The notes under the pieces were generated by a model. It made no database searches. It saw nothing but the letters and a program-made list of their open reading frames with translations, and had not been told where the DNA came from. Of a DNA stretch of 64,000 nucleotides, positions 16,234 to 25,039 are shown piece by piece (the stretch's first letter is position 1; every line of letters starts with the position of its first letter). The translations under genes were made by a program, and so were the position numbers. Source of the stretch: Bacteroidota bacterium (lineage in GTDB: Bacteria > Bacteroidota > Ignavibacteria > Ignavibacteriales > Melioribacteraceae); the NCBI GenBank assembly GCA_018818165.1, contig JAHISP010000048.1, positions 44,346-108,345 on the forward strand. Direction: 5' to 3'.

Positions 16234-18486
16234 ATGAAGTGTGAAGTTCAAACTAAAGATAATAAAATATTTGCACCTCTTAAAAACAAGTGGTTAATGT
16301 CAAAGCCTGAAGAAATGGTAAGGCAGAAATATATTTGTCGTTTAATTAACCATTATGGCTTTACGTTTGAGCAAATGTCACAAGAAGAGAAGGTAAACAA
16401 TTCTCAAAGAGGCCAAGGGCGTGCAATGGCTGATATTGTTGTATGGAAATCGAAAGATGATAGAATAAAAGAGAACAGTCCAACAATAGTTATAGAGTGT
16501 AAAGCCGAGCATTTGACTATTAGAGAAGAAGATTTTTTTCAAGGGTACAACTACGCTTCATGGGCTGGGGCTGAATTCTTTGTTACAACAAATTTAAAAG
16601 AGACAAGAGTTTTCAAGGTACGTAAAGGTAAGATCCCTAAAAGACTTGATGAAATTATTGATATGCCTGATGCTAAAATAATTAATGATAAGAAAAAAAT
16701 TATTGAATTATTGCAGCAAACAAAAGCCTTTACTAGAGATGAGTTTTCTAAACTACTTTTCAAATGTCACAATATTATTAGGAATAATGACAAACTATCA
16801 CCTGAAGCTGCATTTGATGAAATTAGTAAAATTTTATTTATTAAAATTAGATATGAGAGAACTAATGATGGAACTCAAATTTTTTCATTAGATGAATTTG
16901 AAAAGGGTAGAAAAAACTACGAACAATTTAAATCAGATGATGCACCTGAGTTCTATCAATTTTTATTTGAGCAAACAAAAAAAGATTTTAAAGATGATGA
17001 TCTGTTTGAAAGTCATGAAAAAATAAATGTTAAGCAAGGTAGTTTTGAAGCAATAGTTAAAGAGCTGCAAAAATATAATCTTTCAACTACTTCAGATGAT
17101 GTGAAAGGGATAGCATTTGAAAAATTCTTAGGAAGGACTTTTAGAGGTGAGTTAGGACAATTTTTTACACCTAGACCAGTAGTTGATTTTATGGTAGAAA
17201 TACTTGATCCTCATGAGGGAGAGGTGGTTTGCGACCCCGCTTGTGGGAGTGGTGGCTTTTTGATTAAGACATTTGAATATGTAAGGTCGCAAATTGAAGA
17301 AGATATACAGAAAGCAAAAGAGAAGATAAAGGTAAAATACTATGATGCAAGTTTTGAAAAACTTTCAGAGAAAGAGAAAACATTAATTGACGAAATTGTA
17401 AATAATTTATTTAATAAACTTAACACAGAGTTGGACATAAATAATGAGAGAAGTCGCTTAAGAACACTTTCGTATGATTGTATTTTTGGAACTGATGCAA
17501 ATTCTCGAATGAGTAGAACTGCAAAAATGAATATGATAATGCATGGCGATGGTCATGGTGGAGTGCATCATAATGATGGTTTACTTAATGTAAATGGAAT
17601 TTTTGAGAATCGATTTGATATAATATTAACAAATCCCCCATTTGGTTCGAGGGTAGAAAAGACGTTGAAAATAACGGAAGACGATAAATTTACTGATGAG
17701 ACAAGAATTAAGAAATATCAAAATATATTTGGTCCCGCTTATAACGAAGCAATGAAACAGGTTACAGATAATATTGGGTCTCCAATTCTGAATTTGTATG
17801 AAACAGGAAAAATGAGTTCTTTAACAGAAGTTCTATTTATAGAGAGAAGTTTAATGTTACTAAGGCCTGGAGGAAGAATGGGAATTGTTTTGCCTGAGGG
17901 TGTTTTAAATAATAGCAATTTACAGAAGATACGTGACTATGTTGAGAGCAAAGCAAAAATACTTTTAATAACTTCAATACCTCAAGATGTATTTATTGCT
18001 TCTGGTGCAACGGTAAAGCCAAGTTTACTATTCTTTAAAAAATTTACTGACGAAGAGAGCAAAACTTATTTAAAAATTGTATCTGAAGCGGAAAAGGAAG
18101 TAAACAAAAAATATGAGCAAGAAGTATTAGCTCTGAAAAAAATGTTGGAGCAAAAGGGAAAAATGGCTCTTAATAAGGATGAAAAGAAAGAAGCTAGAAA
18201 GCAGTTGAAAAATTATGAATTAAAGATTGAAATAGAAATAAAGTCTAAAGTAAAAGAAAAGTTTGATTATGAAATACCTATTGCAGAAGTTGAAAAAGCA
18301 GGGATCAGTACAACAGGAGCTGAAATAGATAACGAGCTTAATCCTTTAAGAGATGAGTATGTAAAATATAGAGAAAAGAAAAAGCTTTGGGAAAATGTTA
18401 TAGATTCTGTTAGTTATGATATTGCTGATAATGAAAAAATCATAAGAATTTCTAAAGTTAGTGAACCGGTAGAAATTTATGGATAA
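16234..18486 (+). CDS. nuclease-methyltransferase fusion (HsdM-like with N-terminal PD-(D/E)XK)
   Basis: A 750-residue protein with two parts. Residues about 20-130 form an HsdR_N-type nuclease domain with D67, then IVIECK giving E88 and K90, the PD-(D/E)XK set. From about 290 comes an HsdM-type N6-adenine methyltransferase: GELGQFFTPRPVV, the SAM motif DPACGSGG (D334) and the catalytic NPPF (467-470). The C-terminus is a long coiled coil. Restriction and modification in one chain with a separate S subunit recalls type IIB BcgI enzymes. It overlaps hsdS by 8 bp. No HsdR helicase is present nearby. Confidence 0.8.
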   Translation: MKCEVQTKDNKIFAPLKNKWLMSKPEEMVRQKYICRLINHYGFTFEQMSQEEKVNNSQRGQGRAMADIVVWKSKDDRIKENSPTIVIECKAEHLTIREEDFFQGYNYASWAGAEFFVTTNLKETRVFKVRKGKIPKRLDEIIDMPDAKIINDKKKIIELLQQTKAFTRDEFSKLLFKCHNIIRNNDKLSPEAAFDEISKILFIKIRYERTNDGTQIFSLDEFEKGRKNYEQFKSDDAPEFYQFLFEQTKKDFKDDDLFESHEKINVKQGSFEAIVKELQKYNLSTTSDDVKGIAFEKFLGRTFRGELGQFFTPRPVVDFMVEILDPHEGEVVCDPACGSGGFLIKTFEYVRSQIEEDIQKAKEKIKVKYYDASFEKLSEKEKTLIDEIVNNLFNKLNTELDINNERSRLRTLSYDCIFGTDANSRMSRTAKMNMIMHGDGHGGVHHNDGLLNVNGIFENRFDIILTNPPFGSRVEKTLKITEDDKFTDETRIKKYQNIFGPAYNEAMKQVTDNIGSPILNLYETGKMSSLTEVLFIERSLMLLRPGGRMGIVLPEGVLNNSNLQKIRDYVESKAKILLITSIPQDVFIASGATVKPSLLFFKKFTDEESKTYLKIVSEAEKEVNKKYEQEVLALKKMLEQKGKMALNKDEKKEARKQLKNYELKIEIEIKSKVKEKFDYEIPIAEVEKAGISTTGAEIDNELNPLRDEYVKYREKKKLWENVIDSVSYDIADNEKIIRISKVSEPVEIYG

Positions 18487-19834
18487 GATGAACAGAAATA
18501 AAAAGGCGGTTCTTGAATTTATATCTTATTCTAGTTTTGAAAAATGGTACGTCAGTTATTATTTAAATCCTTATAGAATAACAAGTAAATACCCTTTAAT
18601 ATCTTTAGATAATTTAATTGAACCAATACAAATTAGAGTAAAAAAAGACGACTATGATGGACTTTCCCCAATTGTTGGTAAAATTAGTTTCAAAGATGGA
18701 AAGATTCATTTAAGAGATGAGAATAAAACTGGTATGGATTTATACGTTTTGCCGATTAATGAATTATTGGTTTCAAAAATAAATTTTCATCAAGGAGCAG
18801 TAGCAATTAATAATAATGGTAAATTAGTTTGTTCTACTCATTATCAACCATATAAAATTGACAATAATAAAATAAATAGGAACTATCTAATACTTGTTTT
18901 AAGGAGCAATGGATTTTTAAATTTTATTAAATACTTACGAGCTGATGGTATAAAAAACGAGGCTACATACGAATTTATTGGACAATTAAATATTCCTTTC
19001 CCAAAACTGGAAGAACAAACTAGAATAGTTAAATCTTATTATGACAGAGTCCAACTTGCTGAGAGGCAAGAGATGAATGCAAATAAAATAGAGAAAAATA
19101 TTGAGACATATCTTTTTGATGCTTTGGGAATAAAAAAACTACAAAAAGGAAAAAATAAAAAAGGATTGCAAATTGTAAATTCTAGAAATGTTGAAAGGTG
19201 GGCCGTTGATTTTCTAAATAAAGTGGCTGTTATTTCAGAAATATTAAGAGGTAAATATAAAATAGTAAAGCTTAGGGATTTTATAGACTCTTATCAATAT
19301 GGGTTATCTGAAAAGTCATCAATAGATAAGATTGGACCACCCATGTTAAGAATGAATAATATACTAAACTCTGAGCTTGACATTACTATATTGAAGTACA
19401 TTTCTATTAACGATAATGTTAAGGATAAATACACATTGGATAAGGGAGATTTGTTATTTAACAGAACCAATAGTAAAGAACTTGTTGGTAAAACGGCAAT
19501 TTTTTATGAAGATGAGGAATATACTTTTGCTTCCTATTTAATAAGAGTTGTAGTTAATACAGAAAAAGCAAATGTAAATTATATTAATTACTTGTTTAAT
19601 TCTAGTCTTCTTAAATATCAAAAAGATATGGTTAGTAGACAAATCACAGGCCAGGCAAATATTAATGCTCAAGAAATGCAAGAATTTCTATTCCCCTTAC
19701 CTCCTTTGCAAACACAAAAAGAAATAGCAAATATTTTAGATAAAATGAGAGATGAGATGAATTCTCTTAGGCAGCATGCAAAAGAAAATCGAACATTAGC
19801 GATTGAAGAATTTGAAAAGGAGATATTTAAATGA
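18479..19834 (+). CDS. HsdS-like DNA specificity subunit
   Basis: A 451-residue protein with two target-recognition halves. The first ends in NIPFPKLEEQTRIVKSYYDR, the second in FLFPLPPLQTQKEIANILDK; each is followed by a helical spacer, as in type I S subunits. It should give sequence specificity to the methyltransferase upstream, reading a bipartite site. It overlaps the methyltransferase by 8 bp and the ATPase by 4 bp, so all four genes are probably translated together. A second Met at codon 4 is an alternative start. Confidence 0.8.
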   Translation: MDKMNRNKKAVLEFISYSSFEKWYVSYYLNPYRITSKYPLISLDNLIEPIQIRVKKDDYDGLSPIVGKISFKDGKIHLRDENKTGMDLYVLPINELLVSKINFHQGAVAINNNGKLVCSTHYQPYKIDNNKINRNYLILVLRSNGFLNFIKYLRADGIKNEATYEFIGQLNIPFPKLEEQTRIVKSYYDRVQLAERQEMNANKIEKNIETYLFDALGIKKLQKGKNKKGLQIVNSRNVERWAVDFLNKVAVISEILRGKYKIVKLRDFIDSYQYGLSEKSSIDKIGPPMLRMNNILNSELDITILKYISINDNVKDKYTLDKGDLLFNRTNSKELVGKTAIFYEDEEYTFASYLIRVVVNTEKANVNYINYLFNSSLLKYQKDMVSRQITGQANINAQEMQEFLFPLPPLQTQKEIANILDKMRDEMNSLRQHAKENRTLAIEEFEKEIFK

Positions 19835-21198
19835 AGATAAAAGAACTGTGGATTGAGGAATATAAAAACCTTAAAGATTTCAAGATAAATTTTGAGTCAG
19901 ATAATCCTATCTCAGTATTTATCGGTAATAACGGGTCTGGAAAGTCGAACATGCTAGAAAGTATAGTTTTGATTTTTAAGTATCTGTTACTTGATGAAAT
20001 AGATATACCCATTTTTAAGTATTCTATAAAATACGAATGTGAAGGAAATAATATTTCCATTAAACAAGATGCGTTGGATGGTTATAAAATAATGATAAAC
20101 GATGAACAAAAGGATTTATCTTTTTTGCGTAGTGGATATTTAGGAACCAGATATCTCCCAGATAATATTTTAATATATTACTCAGGCTTTAACAAAAGAA
20201 TGCAGAATTATACTCAAAAATTTGATGATGATTATAGGAAAAGTGTTGAAAAATCTGGAAATAACAGTAAGCGACATATGTTCTATGTGAATCCAGATTA
20301 TTTTCCATTAATTCTTCTTTCAATGTTGTCTTCTGATTTAACTAGCGTTCATGACTTCCTAAAAGAAAAATTCAATATTGAAAAAATTGAAAATTTTTCT
20401 ATTAAATTTAAGCAACCTAGATGGGCAAAAAATTCTAATGCAAGCATTGATACTTTTTGGGGAGCGAAAGATGGAAATGTAAAAACGTTCCTGAGTAATT
20501 TAAAAAGAAACCAGAATGAAATTAAAAATGAAAATACATTCCTTTTTTCAGGTGATAAACTAAAAACTATTAGAGAGGATGAGCATATTGGTTACGACAG
20601 AGACTTATATAAAATGCTGGATGCTACCTATTTGGATGATTTAATAGATAATGTTAGTGTTACACTTCTTAAAACAACAGGAGAAAAGGTTAATGATTAT
20701 AACTTTTCAGAAGGTGAGAGACAACTTCTCACAATCCGAGGACTTGTAGAGTTTTTTGATTATAAAGAAACCCTATATCTTTTTGATGAACCAGATACAT
20801 TTTTACACCCAAAATGGCAAAGGGATTTTATTGGCGAAATTGAGAATTTTATTGGTGAAAAAAATCATTTTCTTATTACAACTCACTCCCCTCAAGTATT
20901 ATCAAGTATGCATGAGAATAATGTTTGGACTATGGAAAATGGCAAAATATATTCGATTGATTCAAATGGCTTATTTGGTAGAGATACCAACTCTATATTG
21001 GAAGAAGTTATGGAAACTTCGGAAATGTCACTCAAAGCAAATAAATATATTGAAAAGTTTAGTAATGCAATAGCACAAAAAGATGTGGAATCAGCCGAAA
21101 AATGGTTAGTAAATTTAAAAGAACATTTGTCTGAAAAGGATCCATTTTATACTGTAGCAGAAATGAGGATTGATCGATTGAAGAGAAAGTCAAATTGA
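19831..21198 (+). CDS. Septu PtuA-like AAA ATPase
   Basis: A 455-residue ABC/RecF-type ATPase. It has Walker A IGNNGSGKSN (about residues 31-40), signature SEGERQLL, Walker B LYLFDEPDTFLHP, and the switch histidine in ITTHSPQ. The C-terminal part (GRDTNSILEEVM and a helical end) matches the tail of PtuA-type ATPases. PtuA works with the HNH nuclease PtuB in Septu and in type I-A retron defence. Here it overlaps hsdS by 4 bp and the HNH gene by 4 bp. No reverse transcriptase is present, so this is not a retron. Other OLD-like ATPase roles are less likely given the partner. Confidence 0.75.
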   Translation: MKIKELWIEEYKNLKDFKINFESDNPISVFIGNNGSGKSNMLESIVLIFKYLLLDEIDIPIFKYSIKYECEGNNISIKQDALDGYKIMINDEQKDLSFLRSGYLGTRYLPDNILIYYSGFNKRMQNYTQKFDDDYRKSVEKSGNNSKRHMFYVNPDYFPLILLSMLSSDLTSVHDFLKEKFNIEKIENFSIKFKQPRWAKNSNASIDTFWGAKDGNVKTFLSNLKRNQNEIKNENTFLFSGDKLKTIREDEHIGYDRDLYKMLDATYLDDLIDNVSVTLLKTTGEKVNDYNFSEGERQLLTIRGLVEFFDYKETLYLFDEPDTFLHPKWQRDFIGEIENFIGEKNHFLITTHSPQVLSSMHENNVWTMENGKIYSIDSNGLFGRDTNSILEEVMETSEMSLKANKYIEKFSNAIAQKDVESAEKWLVNLKEHLSEKDPFYTVAEMRIDRLKRKSN

Positions 21199-21842
21199 AA
21201 TTTATAGTAAAAGGATCTTCGCCTCAAATATTTGAAGATTGGAAAGAAAACTGTCGGGTTATTAATGAACCAAGATGGGACATGTTTCAGAACCCTGAGA
21301 AAGAGAGCGTAAAGGAAGCATTACTGCTGGACCAAGGTTATATCTGTTGTTATTGTGGACTAAGAATTGAGAATGATCCATCGACTGAGATTGAACATAT
21401 AAAACCCAAAGTAGAATGTACTGGGACAGACGAACAAAAAGCTATGGATTATGATAATTTTCTCGCTTCTTGCAATGGGAGTCAAAAAGAACCGAAACCT
21501 AGAATTACCCATTGTAATAATTTTAGACAAAATAAACATCTTGTAATTACTCCACTTAATGAAAAGTGCGAAAGTGTTTTTTTATATACTTCTAAAGGCA
21601 TTACTATTTCTAAGGACTCCACTGAAAGTATAAAGAAATTAATTGAAGAAGTATTAAACCTAAATGCTACAAAAATAAAAAACAAACGTGAAGAAATTCT
21701 TCTCGCACTTGAAAATGATTTTGCTACTAAGTCTGAAGAAGAAGTGAAAGAGGAAATTCATGCTCTATCTCAAAAAATAAATGATAGATTTAAGGAAATG
21801 TGTTTTGTGAGTATTAACTTTTTGCAAAATACTTTTTTATGA
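21195..21842 (+). CDS. Septu PtuB-like HNH nuclease
   Basis: A 215-residue protein with the pattern of the TIGR02646/PtuB HNH family: CCYCGLRI (two Cys zinc ligands), then STEIEHIKPK (HNH core) and YDNFLASCNGSQ. It follows the PtuA-like ATPase with a 4-bp ATGA-type overlap and ends the operon. In Septu the PtuA-PtuB complex degrades DNA on phage infection. All motif residues seem intact. It is the only gene after the ATPase, so this looks like the effector of the operon. Confidence 0.72.
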   Translation: MKFIVKGSSPQIFEDWKENCRVINEPRWDMFQNPEKESVKEALLLDQGYICCYCGLRIENDPSTEIEHIKPKVECTGTDEQKAMDYDNFLASCNGSQKEPKPRITHCNNFRQNKHLVITPLNEKCESVFLYTSKGITISKDSTESIKKLIEEVLNLNATKIKNKREEILLALENDFATKSEEEVKEEIHALSQKINDRFKEMCFVSINFLQNTFL

Positions 21843-21954
21843 AGGTTTCAACAAAATAGTGGATGAGTATTGTTTAATAGAGAGATGTGTTATGGTATCT
21901 CACAGAATTACAATGGCAAACTCAGAACGAATTAAATAATACATCTTTATTCTA

Positions 21955-22275
21955 TTATGAAAAGTCTGTTTCAAATAGATGTTTGCTAGGGGTTAGAGTT
22001 AAAATTGCTTCATCTTCAATTTTTTGAGTTGTAACTAAATCTGCATCACCAAAATTATCTTTCAAATCGCCTTCTTCGTTTAGTGCTAAAATATATTGAA
22101 ATTTTTTGCCTAATGATTTTTGTTCATCGAGGTATTTTATTACACTTATAAAGTGGGCTTTATCCATGCCATCAAAAATACCATCATGGATTAAAAAACG
22201 AGGCATTTTAATATTGTTATCGATAGCATGGAATAAAATAGATAAATCACCAAATACTCTTATTCTTAATAACAA
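21955..22275 (-). pseudogene. C-terminal fragment of a DUF2326-like (ABC-3C) protein
   Basis: A 106-codon fragment with RFLIHDGIFDGMDKAHFISV and FQYILALNEEGDL, which match the C-terminal end of DUF2326 proteins from ABC-3C-type conflict systems. Full proteins are several hundred residues, so the N-terminal part is missing. The break is at about 22276, where plus-strand integrase relics begin. It lies directly after the PtuB gene in opposite orientation. It is evidence of an earlier defence gene destroyed by rearrangement. Confidence 0.6.
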
Positions 22276-22286
22276 TTATACTGATA

Positions 22287-22912
22287 ATACCAGTTACAAA
22301 ACCATTAAGAGCACAACTGAAGAAAATGACATTGTGTTTTTAAGTGAAAAAGAATTGATGATACATTGCAATATGAAGCTCAACAATGAAAGACTTGATA
22401 GAGTTAGAGTTTGTTTATCAATGTTTGACTGATATTCGTTATTCTGACATTCAGAATATTAAGCATCCAGACGTTGAGGATGCCACATGGAAAGTTAGAA
22501 AAAAGAAGGCTCGGCAAATACTAGAAATACCTCTAAGTAACTTAGCATTATTTATTTTGGCGAAGAATAAAGAATATCCGCAGCCTTACCTATAATCTCA
22601 AACAGAAGCAAAACAAGTACATCAAAGCGCTATGCGAACATGCTGAAATTGACACTCTGGTTACATCTGTAAAATATCAGGGAAGCAATAGAATTGAAAC
22701 AGCAACAAAGAAATATGAGGATATAGGAACACATGCGACAGGCAGAACGTTTATAAGTTTGTCATTACAGAAAGGAATGAAAGCTGATGTTTAATGGCAA
22801 TTACTGGGCACACTACATATAAAATGATGCAGAAATATTTGAAGATTGCCGACGAGCATAAACGTGATGAAATGGATAAAGTATTGGGAGGCCCAATGCG
22901 AATTATAAAATA
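22287..22912 (+). pseudogene. broken tyrosine recombinase (Bacteroidota type)
   Basis: Pieces of one integrase lie in different frames: ENDIVFLSEKELM, then YQCLTDIRYSDIQNIK with the RYSD active-site arginine region, then LKQKQNKYIKALCEHAEID, THATGRTFISLSLQKGM, and MAITGHTTYKMMQKYLKIAD with the HT..K..YL tyrosine box. At least three frameshifts separate them and the N-terminus is lost. It is a third recombinase locus in the island, distinct from the two intact ones, and marks an older insertion. Confidence 0.7.
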
Positions 22913-23353
22913 GATTCGGAATATTATCAAGTATAAAAGTACCAAGTGATTCAATAGCATCCTCAAAATTCCCTTTAAATAAGTAGCAAATTTATGCTTA
23001 GAACTTATTTGCAATAAAAAACAAAATAATCTGTTGTTCTATCAAAAAGCTTCAAAATAATCTAAAATCTACACAAAAAACCCACATGAAAAAAATGACG
23101 TAAGAATGACGTAAATGGAATACCGCTATTTTGTATCGTAGCATATGGAAAATAAAAATAGTATAAATAGCAAAATAACGACATGAATTAAACAGTTAGT
23201 TTTAAATAATAGTTAGCGAAAGGTCTTATTGATTAAATACCAGACGTTAAATATAATTAATTAGTAATAATTAAAATATTGTCATGTGACAAAGAAAATA
23301 AAAGGACGATAAAGTGCATAAGATACTTAAAATAAACAATACAATAATATAAC
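22913..23353. other. decayed sequence after the integrase relic
   Basis: A short minus-strand piece at about 22915-22995 reads YLFKGNFEDAIESLGTFILD, which looks like real protein but has no start and no recognised family. The rest is very AT-rich. Two near-identical ATGACGTAA units occur at 23095-23112. I see no intact gene. Confidence 0.4.
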
Positions 23354-23635
23354 ATGAGGCTAAAATTGCAAAACAATAGCACAACTTACTGGAAACAAAA
23401 TCTATTCTTGATGAATAGAGAAACAACACCGTCAAATTCAGCACAGTACTTAACCCTATCACAATCAAAACACTACAAATTAACCAATCACAGAAAAATT
23501 CTTTGTTCAAAATATAGTGGAAGGTACTTAGTCTTTTTTGAGGATGCTTCACCTCGACTCCGCTCGGTGACCATGCGAAATAACCAAGCCTCGAATGAGA
23601 ATATTTTAATTGATGAAGATGTTGAACCGCCGTAA
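23354..23635 (+). CDS. possible small protein, uncertain
   Basis: A 93-codon frame with an acidic end (ENILIDEDVEPP). A family-A palindromic repeat (23547-23572) runs through it in frame. There is no clear ribosome site and I recognise no family. It may be a real short gene of the satellite region or only the open frame of a relic. A longer minus-strand frame over the same bases is less likely. Confidence 0.25.
   Translation: MRLKLQNNSTTYWKQNLFLMNRETTPSNSAQYLTLSQSKHYKLTNHRKILCSKYSGRYLVFFEDASPRLRSVTMRNNQASNENILIDEDVEPP
23547..23572. repeat. palindromic repeat family A, copy 4
   Basis: GCTTCACCTCGACTCCGCTC then GGTGACC; the arms TCACC and GGTGA are complementary. It belongs to the same family as 3908, 8440 and 9001. 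Confidence 0.7.
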
Positions 23636-23706
23636 GAAAACACATGTCATTTGTCGTTATTAAAAAAGTGTCATTAAGTGGTAATTGAAAAAGAAGAGGA
23701 AGAAAA

Positions 23707-23952
23707 ATGAAGTATTTGGAAGAATTAATAGAAGAATGTGAAGAAATAAAAGTTCGGTTTGAAGAAAGCAAGGAATTGATTTTGTGTTGTGATGCTAAGA
23801 ACCGATTGGATGAGATTGTGAATAATGGGATGCTGCTTAAATATAGTAAAGCAATTAGTTCTGTTGATGTTCTAAGAAATTTTTTGGTGGAGTTAAAGGC
23901 TTGTAATAATGACGAAGAAATTATTGGTTTAATGATTAGGGCGAAGAACTAA
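23707..23952 (+). CDS. small helical protein upstream of integrase
   Basis: An 81-residue acidic helical protein (YLEELIEECEEIKVRFEESK), probably coiled coil. It has a GAGGAAG-type ribosome site and ends one base before the integrase ATG, so the two are coupled. Small proteins in this position in satellites and prophages are often excisionases or regulators, but no helix-turn-helix is visible and I do not recognise the family. Confidence 0.6.
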   Translation: MKYLEELIEECEEIKVRFEESKELILCCDAKNRLDEIVNNGMLLKYSKAISSVDVLRNFLVELKACNNDEEIIGLMIRAKN

Positions 23953-23953
23953 C

Positions 23954-25015
23954 ATGCAAATTTTGGAAGGTGTAAATAACGAAATGCTTATGCAACTGTT
24001 GCAACATATTAGTGGTGCTAACCAAAGCGTTGCTTATGTAAGCTTACGGAAATTTATTGATGACTATTTAGATTTTGTGAAACAGAATAGGTCTGCCAAA
24101 TATTACATTAGTCATACAGTTAGTTTTAAGCATTTGATTGGGTACTTCCAAGAACAGAAAATAATGTCAACGATTACGTTTAGAGAAACTGAGTTGTTTA
24201 TGACGAAGTTACAGAATAGTATGGGTGAAGGTTATAGGGTTTACTATAGGAATTTAAAAACTGCCTTTAATAAAGGGGTTGATTGGGGTTACATTTCTGT
24301 TAATCCTTTTTTGAAAATAAAATTACCGAAGAAACAAAAGAATCATCCAGAATTTATTACCAAAAAAGGACTTGATGAGATATTGAAAAATATTGATGTG
24401 AAAGTAGTTAGAGATGTATCATCACTAGGTTTTTTTACCGGTTGCAGAATTGGTGAGTTAATCAATTTAAGATGGAGTAGTGTTAATCTTGCTGAAAGGT
24501 TTATTGTTATTGGTGATGATAGTTTCAAGACAAAAACAAGAGAGCAAAGGACCATTCCCCTTTGCGATGATGCGATTGATATTTTGATTGCTGCAAGGGG
24601 TAAGGTTGTGAAACTGGATGGTTTTGTTTTTAATAAGCGTGGAAGTGCTTACACTGCTGATTATATCTCCAAGAGATTCAAGAGAGCGTGTAGAAAGGCA
24701 AAAGTATCGGAAGGCATACATTTCCATAGCCTTAGGCATTCTTTTGCTTCTAATTTGGCACAACGTGAAGTATCACTATATAAAATAAAGGAATTGCTGG
24801 GGCATAGTTCAATTACTACAACAGAGATTTATGCGCATTTGAATATTGATGGATTGAGGGATGCGGTGAATGTGTTTAATGAAAGGCAAGAAAATAGCAC
24901 GCTGATTGAACGGAAAGAACTGATAAGAACAGATAGAGCGAAAAAACCCCCTTCCGTCCCCTTGAAAAGGGGGAAACTATTAGAAGAGGGGTTGTCGGTG
25001 ATATGTTGTCATTAG
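23954..25015 (+). CDS. tyrosine recombinase/integrase
   Basis: A 353-residue phage-type integrase. An N-terminal SAM-like DNA-binding domain is followed by the catalytic domain with TGCRIGEL (Arg), FHSLRHSF (His-x-x-Arg), LLGHSS and the nucleophile in TTEIYAHL. The catalytic region is closely similar to the integrase at 37342-38358. The last ~40 residues (from about 314) are encoded by two dispersed repeats, family C (24892-24940) and family B (24947-24974), so the C-terminus has been replaced or extended. It starts one base after the 81-residue gene and precedes the prim-pol gene by 24 bp. Confidence 0.85.
   Translation: MQILEGVNNEMLMQLLQHISGANQSVAYVSLRKFIDDYLDFVKQNRSAKYYISHTVSFKHLIGYFQEQKIMSTITFRETELFMTKLQNSMGEGYRVYYRNLKTAFNKGVDWGYISVNPFLKIKLPKKQKNHPEFITKKGLDEILKNIDVKVVRDVSSLGFFTGCRIGELINLRWSSVNLAERFIVIGDDSFKTKTREQRTIPLCDDAIDILIAARGKVVKLDGFVFNKRGSAYTADYISKRFKRACRKAKVSEGIHFHSLRHSFASNLAQREVSLYKIKELLGHSSITTTEIYAHLNIDGLRDAVNVFNERQENSTLIERKELIRTDRAKKPPSVPLKRGKLLEEGLSVICCH
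24892..24940 (+). repeat. dispersed repeat family C, copy 2 (inside integrase tail)
   Basis: Starts AAAATAGCACGCTGATTGAA and ends ACTGATAAGAACAGATAGAG, very similar to 7874-7926. Here it is translated as the integrase C-terminal extension. Confidence 0.7.
24947..24974. repeat. palindromic repeat family B, copy 3 (inside integrase tail)
   Basis: CCCCCTTCCGTCCCC then TTGAAAAGGGGGA; encodes PPSVPLKRGK in the integrase tail. It directly follows the family-C copy. Confidence 0.75.
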
Positions 25016-25039
25016 ATTGTGGATTGGGATCGTTTGTGA

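Noticed and set aside
16234..21842. A retron, because PtuA/PtuB occur with type I-A retrons
   Set aside because: No reverse transcriptase gene or msr/msd-like structure is near; the partners are HsdM and HsdS.
22106..22432. A 108-codon plus-strand frame as a gene
   Set aside because: Its first half is antisense to the DUF2326 fragment and its second half is part of the frameshifted integrase relic.
23271..23771. A 166-codon minus-strand frame
   Set aside because: Hydrophobic chance-like composition, covers a repeat and the start of a better plus-strand gene, and lacks a ribosome site.
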